Shown one piece after another: positions 31,689 to 40,671 of a DNA stretch of 41,290 nucleotides (its first letter is position 1; the number at the start of each line of letters is the position of its first letter). Origin of the DNA: Intrasporangium sp. (lineage in GTDB: Bacteria; Actinomycetota; Actinomycetes; Actinomycetales; Dermatophilaceae); the NCBI RefSeq assembly GCF_030452765.1, contig NZ_JAKDLO010000015.1:1-41290 (forward strand). Reading direction: 5' to 3'. The notes below the pieces were generated by a model, which saw only the letters and a program-made list of their open reading frames with translations, searched no databases and was not told the origin of the DNA. Position numbers and translations under genes: made by a program.

Positions 31689-33646
31689 CCGTACCACCGC
31701 TGTGCCTCGAGGCCCTTCTCGTACACCACCCGCGCCTGTTGGACGCTGTCGATCTCGCTGACCTGCGCCGGGGCGACGTCCCACCAGCACCCGGCCGAGG
31801 GCAGGTCGGCGTGCGGGATGACCGGCACGACGATGACGACGGGTCCCCGGTGGTCGCGGGTGTCGGCGAGTGCGGTGCGGACCTCGGCCGCGGTCGTGGC
31901 CCGGATGGACCGGGCGCCCAGCCCTGCCGCCACCGCGACCAGGTCGACCTGGAGGTAGTCGCCCGAGAGCCGCGCCGGGCCGTCGGCCGACAGATCGAGA
32001 CCGTCGGGTCGGTAGCGGAACTCGTTGCCGAACTCCCGCCCCACGGTGCCCATCTGGAGGCGGTGGATCACCTGGTAGCCGTGGTTCTCGGGGATGACGA
32101 TCGTGACCGCGGCTGCCTCGGCACCGGCCGTGACGAGCTCGGTCGGGGCCATCAGGAAGGTGCCGTCACCGATGAACGAGGTGACCCGATGGGCCGGGTC
32201 GGGGTCGGCGAGACGGACCCCGACCGCGGCGGGGATCTCGTAGCCCATGCAGGAGAACCCGAACTCCAGGTGGCAGCGGCGCCCGCCGGTGGCATCCCAC
32301 ACCTTCAGCAGGTCCCCGGGTGGCCCACCGGCTGCCGCGATGATCGTGTCGCCGGGCCGGGTGTGCTCCTGCAGGAGACCGATCAGCTGGCCCTGCGTGA
32401 GGACCGCGTCCGTGTCGGGGATGACATCGGTGCTCGTGCGACGCAGCTCGGCGATCTCGACGGGCTGGTCGGCATCGAGCGCCGCGGCACGCACCGGCGC
32501 CCAGCGGGCCTTGGCCTCGCGGGTGCGTGTCTGCCATGCGTGGGGTGCCTGGTGGCCCGCGAGTGCGTCGGCCAGCCCCTCGAGAGCGAGCCGGGCGTCG
32601 CCCTGGATGCTCGTGGCCCCGAGCCGGTCCCCGTCGCGTGGGTCGACGTTGATGCTGGCGAACCGCACGTCGGGGTTGCCGAAGAGCGAGTGCGATCCGG
32701 TGGCGAAGTCGGTCAGCCGCGAGCCGACGGTGAGGACGAGGTCGGCGTCACGCGCGAGGTCGTTGGTGGCGGGGTTCCCCTCGAGCCCGATCCCGCCCAG
32801 CTGCCACCAGGCGGGCTGCTGGACCGCACCCTTGCCCGCGAACGTCTCCGAAACGGGTATGCCGACCGCCTCGGCCAGCCGCTCGAGCGCGGCCGTGGCC
32901 CCGGAGTAGAGCACCCCGCCTCCGGCGACGATCATCGGCTGCCGAGCGGCCCGCACGAGGTCCGCGACCGCCGTGACCTCGACCGGGTCGGGGACAGGAC
33001 GGCGGATCGTCCAGTCGCGCGGCTCGAAGAAGGCGGCGGGGAAGTCGTGGGCGTGGGACTGCACGTCCTGGGGCAGGCTGATGACGGCGGCGCCCGTGCC
33101 CACCGGGTCGGTGAGGACGCGCATCGCGGCGGGCAGGGCCGTGAGCAGCTGCTCGGGACGGGTGATCCGGTCGAAGAAGCGGGCCACCGGGCGGAAGGCG
33201 TCGTTGACGCTGGCGTCCGCCTCGATGGGGTGCTGCAGTTGCTGCAGCACGGGGCCCTGCCGGCGGGTGGCGTAGGCGTCGCCGGGCAGCAGCAGCACGG
33301 GCAGCCGGTTGACGGTGGCCAGCCCGGCACCGGTGACCATGTTCAGGGCGCCGGGGCCGATCGAGGCCGTGACGGCCAGCGTTGCGTGCCGGAGGCTGGC
33401 CTTGGCGTACGCGGACGCGATGTGGACGAGGTTCTGCTCGTTGCGGCCCTGCACGAAGGGCATCTGCTCGCTCAGCTGGTCCAGGGCTTGCCCGAGGCCG
33501 GCCACGTTCCCGTGCCCGAAGATGCCGAGGGTCGCCGGGACGAGGCGGCGGCGTTGCCCGTCGGCGAGGCTGAACTGGCGAGCCAGGTACAGCGTCAGGG
33601 CCTGGGCGGTGGTCAGGCGGATCGTTGCGTGTGACTGGGTGGTCAT
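31685..33646 (-). CDS. iolD: IolD-like ThDP-dependent cyclohexanedione acylhydrolase
   Basis: This 653-residue thiamine-diphosphate enzyme matches 3D-(3,5/4)-trihydroxycyclohexane-1,2-dione hydrolase, which opens the inositol ring to 5-deoxyglucuronate. It has the ThDP-activating Glu in PFVQGRNEQNLVHIASAYAK, the characteristic TLAVTASIGPGALNMVTGA and NRLPVLLLPGDAYATRR, the middle domain PMIVAGGGVLYSGA, and the cofactor motif GDGTFLMAPTELVTAG...IPENHGYQV, with GDG and NH. ATG 33646 follows AAGGGAG, 31 bp after the aldehyde dehydrogenase stop. It is the strongest indicator that the operon degrades a cyclitol. The exact ring substrate could be other than inositol. Confidence 0.9.
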   Translation of the reverse strand: MTTQSHATIRLTTAQALTLYLARQFSLADGQRRRLVPATLGIFGHGNVAGLGQALDQLSEQMPFVQGRNEQNLVHIASAYAKASLRHATLAVTASIGPGALNMVTGAGLATVNRLPVLLLPGDAYATRRQGPVLQQLQHPIEADASVNDAFRPVARFFDRITRPEQLLTALPAAMRVLTDPVGTGAAVISLPQDVQSHAHDFPAAFFEPRDWTIRRPVPDPVEVTAVADLVRAARQPMIVAGGGVLYSGATAALERLAEAVGIPVSETFAGKGAVQQPAWWQLGGIGLEGNPATNDLARDADLVLTVGSRLTDFATGSHSLFGNPDVRFASINVDPRDGDRLGATSIQGDARLALEGLADALAGHQAPHAWQTRTREAKARWAPVRAAALDADQPVEIAELRRTSTDVIPDTDAVLTQGQLIGLLQEHTRPGDTIIAAAGGPPGDLLKVWDATGGRRCHLEFGFSCMGYEIPAAVGVRLADPDPAHRVTSFIGDGTFLMAPTELVTAGAEAAAVTIVIPENHGYQVIHRLQMGTVGREFGNEFRYRPDGLDLSADGPARLSGDYLQVDLVAVAAGLGARSIRATTAAEVRTALADTRDHRGPVVIVVPVIPHADLPSAGCWWDVAPAQVSEIDSVQQARVVYEKGLEAQRWYG

Positions 33647-33677
33647 GGCTGTCTCCCTTCGATGAAGCAGTGCGTGG

Positions 33678-35126
33678 TCACCAGGGCCGGCCATGGAGGA
33701 TGACCGTCTTGGCCTCGGTCATCTCCTCCACTGCGGACCGGAAGCCCTCCTTGCCGATCCCGGAGGCCTTCAGCCCCCCGTACGGCATGAGGTCCGCTCG
33801 CCACAGGGGCGTCCAGTTGATATGGATCACCCCGGCGTCGATGTCGCGCACGGCGCGCACGGCCCCCGACACGTCTGACGTGAAGATCCCGGCACCGAGG
33901 CCGTAGCCGGTGCCGTTGGCCTGCGCGACGGCAGCGGTCCAGTCCGCGGCGGTGGAGACCGCGACCGCTGGGCCGAAGAGCTCCTCCTGTGCCAGAGGCG
34001 ACCGGGGGTCGACTCCGGCGATGACGGCCGGGGACACCGTCGCACCGTCGAGGGCGCCCCCGGTGCGGATCGAGGCGCCCTCTTCGGTGGCTGCCTGGAT
34101 CGCGGCGTGGACCCGGCTGGCCTCGCTCGCGGTGATGAGGGTCCCCATCTGGCTCGTCGCCGCGCCGGGGTCGCCGACCTGGATGGCCGCCACCTTCGGC
34201 ACGAGCGCGTCGAGGAAGTCTGCGCTGATGCGCGGGTGGGTGATGACCCGCTGGACCGAGATGCACACCTGTCCGGCGTTGACGTACCCACCGAGGGCGA
34301 CCGCCGCCGCGGCCGCCTCGATGTCGGCATCCGGCAGCACGACGACCGGACAGGAGGCGCCGAGCTCGAGAGAGAGCTTCTTCACCCCTGCCAGGGACGC
34401 GATCCGCCGGCCCGTCGCCGTGGACCCGGTGAACGAGATCTTGCGCACCCGCGGGTCCGACACGAGCGCGTCCCCGAGAGCGGCGCCCGGGCCGGTCAGG
34501 ACGCCCAGGACGCCCTCGGGCAGGCCTGCGTCGAGGAACACCTGCGCGAGCAGGAGCGCGGTGAGCGGGGTGGTGCGGGCCGGTTTGAGGACCACGGAGT
34601 TGCCTGCCGCCAGGGCCGGAGCCACCTTGTGCAGGACCAGGAGCGAGGGGTAGTTGAACGGCGTGATCGCGACCACGACCCCACACGGCTGCCGAACGGT
34701 GAAGCCGAGCTTGTCCCGGCCGGTGCCACGGTTCGCGTCCAGCGGGAGCGTGTCGCCGTAGAGCTGGGTGCCCTCGTACCCGGCGAGCCGGATCATGTCG
34801 CCGGCCCGGCCGACCTCCCCGCGCGCCTCGGTGATGGTCTTGCCGTTCTCGGCGCTGAGCACCTGCGCGATGTCCTCCGCGCGCCCCTCGACGAGGGCGG
34901 CCGCCCGGTTCATCACGTCCATACGCGCGAACGCCGGGGTCTCACGCCATACCGTGGCGCCTCGTTCGGCGGCCCGCCGGGCCGCCTCGACGTCGGGCGC
35001 GCCCGCGACGGCGACCTCGCCCACGACGTGGCCGTCCCAAGGAGAGCGGACCGGCTCGCTGGCTCCGGAGGCGGCCGGGGCCCACTCTCCTGCGATGAGC
35101 AGTCGGTCCGGGATCGTGGTGTTCAC
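33678..35126 (-). CDS. NAD(P)-dependent aldehyde dehydrogenase
   Basis: This 482-residue protein has the standard aldehyde dehydrogenase plan: cofactor segment VVVAITPFNYPSLLVLHKV, GNSVVLKPARTTPLTA, KISFTGSTATGRRIA, the general base in KKLSLELGASCP and the nucleophile Cys in NAGQVCISVQRV. The general-base Glu is present, as in hydrolytic enzymes, whereas CoA-acylating IolA lacks it. So it is more likely a lactaldehyde or semialdehyde-type dehydrogenase than IolA. GTG 35126 overlaps the MocA gene stop as GTGA and gives the usual length; an ATG 12 bases upstream is the alternative. It probably oxidises an aldehyde released by the aldolase. Confidence 0.9.
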   Translation of the reverse strand: MNTTIPDRLLIAGEWAPAASGASEPVRSPWDGHVVGEVAVAGAPDVEAARRAAERGATVWRETPAFARMDVMNRAAALVEGRAEDIAQVLSAENGKTITEARGEVGRAGDMIRLAGYEGTQLYGDTLPLDANRGTGRDKLGFTVRQPCGVVVAITPFNYPSLLVLHKVAPALAAGNSVVLKPARTTPLTALLLAQVFLDAGLPEGVLGVLTGPGAALGDALVSDPRVRKISFTGSTATGRRIASLAGVKKLSLELGASCPVVVLPDADIEAAAAAVALGGYVNAGQVCISVQRVITHPRISADFLDALVPKVAAIQVGDPGAATSQMGTLITASEASRVHAAIQAATEEGASIRTGGALDGATVSPAVIAGVDPRSPLAQEELFGPAVAVSTAADWTAAVAQANGTGYGLGAGIFTSDVSGAVRAVRDIDAGVIHINWTPLWRADLMPYGGLKASGIGKEGFRSAVEEMTEAKTVILHGRPW

Positions 35127-36277
35127 AGCTTCACCCATCCTTCCGAGGTGATGGATTCCATGGCGGCTTCGGCGACCGTCGCGGCGCGCACCGCGTCGGC
35201 GAGGGTGGCGCCGGTCGGCACGCCGCTGACAATGGACTCGAGCAGCCGCTTGGCCTCGATGACCTTCAGGTCGTCGTAGCTCATCGCGATACCGGCGTCC
35301 GGCTGGAAGACGCCGAACTCCGCGAGCCCCGGACCGACGAGGCGCGTGGACCACATGGCGGCCTGGTAGTCCTGGTCGAGACACACCCGCAGCTCACCCA
35401 TCCGGCGGAAGTCCCAGGCGATCGCACCGGTCCGCCCGTGGATGACGAACCCGTACGCGTTCTGCTCCCCGACCGAGGCCCGGCTCGCCTCGAGCACCCC
35501 GCGGGCGCCCGACTCGAACGCCACGAGCATCGAGACGTAGTCCTCGTTCTCCACCGTCTCGAGCGGTCCGCCCGCGCCACGCGAGAAATGTGATGCGGCG
35601 CCGACGCTGGCGGGTCGCTGCGTGATGAACGTGCAGTCCTGGGCCATCACCCGGACGATGGGGCCCACGAGGTACTCGGCGAGGTCGGCACCGTGTGAGC
35701 CGAGGTCCCCGATGACGCCACTGCCGGACAGGGCGCGAGTGAACCGCCACGTGTGCGCGCCCTGCGGGTGGGCGGCATAGTCACCGAGCATCTGGAAGCG
35801 CGCATGGGTCACCTCGCCGATCCGGCCGGCCCGCACCAGCTCGCGGGCGTGCTCGACGGCGGGGGCGTTGCGATAGTTGAACCCGACGGCCGAGTGCACC
35901 CCGGCCCGTGCCGCGGCCTCGGCGATGGCCCGGGTCTCGGCCAGACCGCGCCCGGCCGGCTTCTCCACCCACAGGTGCTTGCCCGCCTGCGCGGCGGCGA
36001 CGGCGACCTCCGCATGGATGAAGTTGGGTCCGGTGACGCTGACCACATCGACGGCGTCGCTGGTCACGAGTTCTCGCCAGTCGGCGGTCGTCGCGGCGAA
36101 ACCGTACGAGTCCTTCGCCAGCTCGAGCCGTGAGTCGGGCGCGTTGTCAGCGACCATCGCCAGCTCGGGGACGACGGGAAGATCGGGGTAGTGGTGGCGG
36201 ACGCGGGTCAAAGCGCGGGCATGGGCCTGACCCATCCACCCGAAGCCGACCACCCCGAGACGGACATGTTGTGTCAC
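35123..36277 (-). CDS. Gfo/Idh/MocA-family oxidoreductase
   Basis: This 384-residue protein is the first gene of the operon. It has the Rossmann start LGVVGFGWMGQAHARAL, VVSVTGPNFIHAEVAVAAA and the family motif LWVEKPAGRG (Glu-Lys-Pro), then VGFNYRNAPAVEHA and GVIGDLGSHGADLAEY, the catalytic His-containing segment. Members oxidise sugars and inositols at ring hydroxyls with NAD(P); IolG, IolX and IolW belong here. It would therefore make the ketone acted on by the IolE-like protein. The start is GTG 36277, behind AAAGGGA. The gene is divergent from the hydrolase gene at 36.5 kb. Confidence 0.9.
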   Translation of the reverse strand: MTQHVRLGVVGFGWMGQAHARALTRVRHHYPDLPVVPELAMVADNAPDSRLELAKDSYGFAATTADWRELVTSDAVDVVSVTGPNFIHAEVAVAAAQAGKHLWVEKPAGRGLAETRAIAEAAARAGVHSAVGFNYRNAPAVEHARELVRAGRIGEVTHARFQMLGDYAAHPQGAHTWRFTRALSGSGVIGDLGSHGADLAEYLVGPIVRVMAQDCTFITQRPASVGAASHFSRGAGGPLETVENEDYVSMLVAFESGARGVLEASRASVGEQNAYGFVIHGRTGAIAWDFRRMGELRVCLDQDYQAAMWSTRLVGPGLAEFGVFQPDAGIAMSYDDLKVIEAKRLLESIVSGVPTGATLADAVRAATVAEAAMESITSEGWVKL

Positions 36278-36512
36278 GGCAGGTCCCTTTCCGATGCAAC
36301 AAGGCGTGGTGTGTGGAGTCGTCGCGCCGGTGCCTTGCGATCACGCGTCGATGCGACTACCTCGACGATATGGTCCCGCGGGCCTCGCCGACCCCCGCGA
36401 ATCCCCTCAGAAAGACCTCAACCCCGGGTCAGCGGCATCGACCGTGCTCGGCAGCGTTCCCGTTCCTGCGGATGTCCACAGAATCGGTGCTACTCGTGGG
36501 TACATTGAAAGT
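36278..36512. promoter_or_regulatory. Divergent promoter region of the cyclitol operon and hydrolase gene
   Basis: This 235-bp gap serves the leftward operon and the rightward hydrolase. Near its middle CGTCGA (36346-36351) and TCGACG (36362-36367) are inverted half-sites with a 10-bp spacer, a possible regulator site. Just before the hydrolase ATG, TACATT (36501-36506) is a good -10 hexamer. No regulator gene for the operon lies nearby. Confidence 0.4.
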
Positions 36513-37451
36513 ATGACGACCGTTGACATCCCAGTCGCGGCGCTCGCATCCCGGTGGAAGGGCAAGAGCCGCATCGTGGATCTGCGCGGCCCCGTCCATT
36601 GGGTCGACTTCGGGGCGCCCGAGCGGGACGACCGGGCGCCCGTCGTGCTCGTGCACGGGTTGGGCGGGTCGCACCTCGACTGGGTGCGCATCGCCCCTGC
36701 GCTCGCCGACCACCGCCACGTCGTTGCCGTCGACCTGCCCGGGTTCGGACTGACCCCTGCGGCCGGGCGCCACACCACGGTCCGCGCCAACGCACGCCTC
36801 CTCGGCCGTTTCGTCGACGAGGTCCTGCGTCAGCCCGCCGTCCTCGTCGGCAACTCGATGGGCGGGATGATCGCGCTCCTGCTCGCGGCCGACCGTCCCG
36901 GGCTCGCCGCGGGGCTCTGCCTGCTCGACCCCTCCCTGCCGCTGGACCGTCGCCACCAGGACCCGCTCGTCGCGGCCGAGTTCGCGCTGTTCACGGTGCC
37001 GTTCCTCAGCCGGGCCTACCTCGAGCGCAACCGGCGCCGTCTGACCGCCGAGGAACAGGTGCTCCGCACCCTCGATCTCTGCTTCGCCGATGACGCCCGG
37101 ATCGACCCCGACGTGCTCGAGGCCGACGTCGCACTGGCCGAGTACCGGGCCGCGATCCCCGGCACCGACGTCGAGTTCCTCGGCGCAGCGCGTTCACTGC
37201 TGCGCGTGCTGGCCCGCAGCAGGAGTTATGCCGCTCACATCCGTTCGATCGACCGCCCGGTGCTGCTCGTGCACGGTGAGCAGGACCGCCTGGTGCCCTT
37301 CTCTGCAGCGGAGGCGACCGCGGCGGCGAACCCGCGCTGGGAGACACTCTTCCTGCCCGGGGTCGGCCACGTCCCACACCTCGAGGTCCCGGGGGTCGTC
37401 CTTGACCGACTGCTGCCCTGGCTCGATCGGCTGCGCCGCGCCTCGCAATAA
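36513..37451 (+). CDS. Alpha/beta hydrolase, probably leaderless transcript
   Basis: This 312-residue protein has the oxyanion-hole motif VVLVHGLGGSHLDW, the strand-and-loop VAVDLPGFGLT, the nucleophile elbow LVGNSMGGMIAL (Ser in G-N-S-M-G), a late acid in LLVHGEQDRLVP and the His in LPGVGHVPHLEVP. It is a cytosolic esterase or epoxide/dioxygenase-product hydrolase of unknown substrate. ATG 36513 has no Shine-Dalgarno sequence, but the -10-like TACATT ends six bases before it, so transcription probably starts at the A of ATG. It is divergent from the cyclitol operon; a shared role is not demonstrated. Confidence 0.88.
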   Translation: MTTVDIPVAALASRWKGKSRIVDLRGPVHWVDFGAPERDDRAPVVLVHGLGGSHLDWVRIAPALADHRHVVAVDLPGFGLTPAAGRHTTVRANARLLGRFVDEVLRQPAVLVGNSMGGMIALLLAADRPGLAAGLCLLDPSLPLDRRHQDPLVAAEFALFTVPFLSRAYLERNRRRLTAEEQVLRTLDLCFADDARIDPDVLEADVALAEYRAAIPGTDVEFLGAARSLLRVLARSRSYAAHIRSIDRPVLLVHGEQDRLVPFSAAEATAAANPRWETLFLPGVGHVPHLEVPGVVLDRLLPWLDRLRRASQ

Positions 37452-37585
37452 TGCAAACCGGTCGCTCCGGGCCGGGCTCTGGACGTAGCGTGGACTGTCA
37501 GTCCCGCGTCGTCGTGGTGTCGTCGCCGCCCCCGTCCCGCTCGGATCCTCGACTCCCACCGTCTCCGAAGAAAGCGCCTCCAGCC

Positions 37586-39142
37586 GTGGCCCACAGAGCA
37601 CCGACCCCGACCGGCCTCCCCGAGAAGATCGACGCCGCCGTCCTCAAGATCGCCGGTGTCGTCGTCCTCGGCGCGATCATGTCGATCCTCGACATCACCG
37701 TGGTCAACGTCGCGCTGCCGACGTTCCAGACCGTCTTCGCCACCGACCCGGCCCACCCGGTCGAGTACTCGACCGTGGCGTGGACCGTCACGGCCTACAC
37801 CCTCGCGCTCGCGACCGTCATCCCGCTGACCGGCTGGTCCGCGGACCGGTTCGGCACGAAACGGCTCTACATCATGGCCCTGCTGCTGTTCACCGCGGGG
37901 TCGGCGCTCTGCGCCACGGCCAACACGATCGGCGTGCTCATCATCTTCCGGGTCATCCAGGGCCTCGGCGGCGGCATGCTCATGCCTCTGGGCATGACGA
38001 TCATGACGAAGGCCGCAGGTCCGCACCGGATGGGCCGGCTCATGGCGATCCTCGGTATCCCGATGCTGCTCGGCCCGATCTTCGGCCCGATCCTCGGCGG
38101 CTGGCTGATCGACCACTACTCGTGGCACTGGATCTTCCTCGTCAACGTCCCGATCGGCATCGTCGCGGTGGTCTACGCGTTGATCGCGCTGCCCAAGGAC
38201 AAGCCTGAACCCTCGGAGTCCTTCGACGTCGTCGGCATGCTGCTCATGTCGCCGGGTCTCGCCCTGTTCCTCTACGGCGTCAGCTCGATCCCCGGTGAAG
38301 GCACCATCGCGGCGGCCAAGGTCCTCCTGCCGGGGATCGTCGGCCTGGTCATGCTCGGGGCGTTCGTCGTGTACAGCTTCAGGCCGAAGCACCCGCTGCT
38401 CGACCTGCGACTGTTCGCCAACCGCAACCTCGCGGTCTCGATCATCACCATGTTCCTCTTCGGTGCGGCCTTCTTCGGAGGCCTGCTGCTGGTGCCGACC
38501 TACTACCAGGTCGTGCGCGGTGAGCTGCCGGTCACCGCCGGCTGGCTCATGGCGCCCCAAGGGGTCGGCGCCATGATCACGATGCCGATCGCTGGAGCCT
38601 TGATCGACAAGTTCCCGGTCGGGCGGATCGTGCCGTTCGGGGTGCTGCTCATCACGGGTGGGATGTTCGCCCTGACGCAGGTCACGGCCGACACGCCCTA
38701 CTGGGGGTACCTCATCCCGGTCCTGTTCGTCATGGGCCTGGGCATGGGCGCGACGATGATGCCCGTCATGACCTCGGCGCTCAAGACGCTCACCGCGCAC
38801 CAGGTTGCCCGCGGGTCCACGCTGATCAACATCACGCAACAGATCGCGAGCTCGATCGGTGTCGCCGTCATCTCGGTCGTCTACACGAACTACCTCAAGG
38901 GCGAGCCGCTCGCCGTGCCGGCCATCGCCGCCGCGCACGACCCGGCCATCGCCGAGAAGCTTGGCCCAGCCGGCATCGCCGCCGGTCTCTCCCAAGCCGC
39001 CGAGGCCTTCGCCAGCACGTTCCTCGTCGCTGCCATCCTCGTCGCGTGCACGCTCGTCCCGGCCTTGTTCCTGCCGCGCAAGCACGAGGAGTCCCGGCTC
39101 CTCGAGGACGAGACTTCGGCGCCGCCCGCGATGCTGCACTGA
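37586..39142 (+). CDS. DHA2-family MFS multidrug exporter (EmrB-like)
   Basis: This 518-residue protein has about 14 membrane helices and the DHA2 signatures: VVLGAIMSILDITVVNVALP in helix 1, WTVTAYTLALATVIPLTGWS, RVIQGLGGGMLMPLGMTIMT (motif C-like region) and WHWIFLVNVPIG. Proton-coupled drug or metabolite efflux is the likely role. I chose GTG 37586, where the homology begins. An ATG at 37451, inside the end of the hydrolase gene, would add 45 Ser/Pro-rich residues that do not look like protein. The start remains uncertain. A 27-bp near-palindrome right at its stop is a terminator. Confidence 0.85.
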   Translation: MAHRAPTPTGLPEKIDAAVLKIAGVVVLGAIMSILDITVVNVALPTFQTVFATDPAHPVEYSTVAWTVTAYTLALATVIPLTGWSADRFGTKRLYIMALLLFTAGSALCATANTIGVLIIFRVIQGLGGGMLMPLGMTIMTKAAGPHRMGRLMAILGIPMLLGPIFGPILGGWLIDHYSWHWIFLVNVPIGIVAVVYALIALPKDKPEPSESFDVVGMLLMSPGLALFLYGVSSIPGEGTIAAAKVLLPGIVGLVMLGAFVVYSFRPKHPLLDLRLFANRNLAVSIITMFLFGAAFFGGLLLVPTYYQVVRGELPVTAGWLMAPQGVGAMITMPIAGALIDKFPVGRIVPFGVLLITGGMFALTQVTADTPYWGYLIPVLFVMGLGMGATMMPVMTSALKTLTAHQVARGSTLINITQQIASSIGVAVISVVYTNYLKGEPLAVPAIAAAHDPAIAEKLGPAGIAAGLSQAAEAFASTFLVAAILVACTLVPALFLPRKHEESRLLEDETSAPPAMLH

Positions 39143-39167
39143 GGCGCCCGGGCCGGCCCGGGGCCTC
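39141..39167 (+). terminator. GC-rich hairpin terminator after the MFS gene
   Basis: The 27 bases from GAGGCGCCCGGG to CCCGGGGCCTC are a near-perfect palindrome with one mismatch, beginning within the MFS stop codon. It would form a very stable stem without a U-tract. It separates the exporter from the oxidoreductase gene 41 bp further on. Confidence 0.75.
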
Positions 39168-39208
39168 GGGCAGGTTAGGACCCACCCGGATCCGGGCAAG
39201 ACCGGGCG

Positions 39209-40573
39209 GTGGACACCCAGAGCTACGACATCGCGGTCATCGGTCTCGGCCCCGGCGGTGAGATGGTCGCCGGTCGGCTCGCGAGAGAGGGCGTGAGCGT
39301 CCTCGCGGTGGACCATCGGCTTGTCGGTGGTGAGTGCCCCTACTGGGGATGCATTCCGTCGAAGATGATGGTCCGCGCGGCTGGAGCCCTCGCCGAGGCC
39401 CGATACGTCCCCCGGCTCGCGGGGCGGACCGGTGACATCGTGCCCGACTGGGGGCCGGTGGCCGACCGGATCCGTGACGAGGCCACGGACGACTGGGACG
39501 ACACGGCCGCCGTCGACCGGCTCGTCAAGAGCGGGGCGGCCTTCGTGCGGGGGACGGGCCGTATCCGCGGTCCGCACGAGATCGAGGTCGACGAGCAGAT
39601 CTACCGGGTCGGCCGGGGCATCGTCGTCAACACCGGGACGACTCCGCTCATCCCGCCGATCGAGGGCATCGCCGACGTCGACGCGTGGACCAACCACGAC
39701 CTCGTCGAGGCCCGGGAGCTGCCCGCATCGATGGTCATCCTCGGGGGCGGCACGATCGGCTGCGAGTTCGGGCAGGCGCTCGCCCGCTTCGGCGTCACCG
39801 TCGCGATCGTCGAGGCCGGGCCACGCCTGCTCGCACACGAGGAGCCCGAGGCGTCCGACCGGCTCCGCGACGTCTTCGATGCCGAGGGCATCGAGGTGCG
39901 GCTCGGTGCAGCCGCGACGAAGGTCACCGAACGTGACGGCCACGTCGAGCTCTCCTTCGAGGACGGCACGACCGTCACCGGTGAGCGGTTGCTCGTCGCT
40001 GTGGGCCGCCGGGTCGACCCGTCAGCCGTCGGCCTCGACCGGGTCGGCGTCGACCCCACCGCGCAGCGCGTCCCGGTCGACGACCGGTGCCGGGTCACCG
40101 ACCAGGTCTGGGCCGTCGGCGACATCACCGGCAAGGGCGCCTTCACCCACGTGTCGATGTATCAGGCGGCGATCGTCGTCCGCGACGTGCTCGAACAGGA
40201 CGGTCCTGCCGCCGACTACCGCGCGGTGCCGCGGGTCACCTTCACCGACCCCGAGATCGGCGCCGTCGGCCTGACCGAGGCCCAGGCCAGGGAGCAGGGC
40301 ATCGAGGTCCGCACCGGCACGGTCCCGATCGCCGAGACGAGCCGCGGCTTCGTGCACGGCCCCGGCGGGGAAGGCGTCCTCAAGGTGGTATCGGATGCCG
40401 ACCGCAGCGTCCTCGTCGGGGCGACGGCGATGGGCCCCGCCGGGGGCGAGGTCCTCGGTGCGCTCTCGGTCGCGGTCCATGCCGAGGTCCCTCTCGAGGT
40501 CCTGCGCTCGATGATCTTTGCGTATCCGACCTTTCATCGTGGCATCGAGACGGCACTCGGCGGGCTCGACTGA
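39209..40573 (+). CDS. Pyridine nucleotide-disulfide oxidoreductase (FAD, class I)
   Basis: This 454-residue flavoprotein has an N-terminal FAD site (AVIGLGPGGEMVAGRLA), a redox disulfide in VGGECPYWGCIPSK (Cys-x4-Cys), an NAD(P) site MVILGGGTIGCEFGQALARF, a second FAD segment QVWAVGDITGKGAFTHV, and a dimerisation domain ending AYPTFHRGIETALGG with the base histidine. It resembles dihydrolipoamide dehydrogenase and mercuric reductase, but the YW insert marks an actinobacterial branch of unknown substrate. There is no N-terminal metal domain or merR neighbour, so a mercury role is unlikely. GTG 39209 is the start. A role in thiol or quinone redox is a guess. Confidence 0.88.
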   Translation: MDTQSYDIAVIGLGPGGEMVAGRLAREGVSVLAVDHRLVGGECPYWGCIPSKMMVRAAGALAEARYVPRLAGRTGDIVPDWGPVADRIRDEATDDWDDTAAVDRLVKSGAAFVRGTGRIRGPHEIEVDEQIYRVGRGIVVNTGTTPLIPPIEGIADVDAWTNHDLVEARELPASMVILGGGTIGCEFGQALARFGVTVAIVEAGPRLLAHEEPEASDRLRDVFDAEGIEVRLGAAATKVTERDGHVELSFEDGTTVTGERLLVAVGRRVDPSAVGLDRVGVDPTAQRVPVDDRCRVTDQVWAVGDITGKGAFTHVSMYQAAIVVRDVLEQDGPAADYRAVPRVTFTDPEIGAVGLTEAQAREQGIEVRTGTVPIAETSRGFVHGPGGEGVLKVVSDADRSVLVGATAMGPAGGEVLGALSVAVHAEVPLEVLRSMIFAYPTFHRGIETALGGLD

Positions 40574-40671
40574 CCGGGACGCTTTCGGGGACAGTTGTCC
40601 GATCGCCAGTGCGGCGGTCCGCCCGACATGGGATATTTGGCGCTCGAAGACACACTGGAGGTGCGCTGGGA

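Noticed and set aside
33678-35126. Methylmalonate-semialdehyde dehydrogenase (IolA)
   Set aside because: The general-base Glu (SLELGAS) typical of hydrolytic aldehyde dehydrogenases is present, which CoA-acylating members lack.
37235-39943. 902-codon minus-strand frame opposite the MFS exporter and oxidoreductase
   Set aside because: His/Arg/Asp-rich shadow spanning two well-defined genes and a terminator.
39209-40573. Mercuric reductase
   Set aside because: The active-site region is CPYWGC, there is no N-terminal metal-binding domain and no merR or merT nearby.
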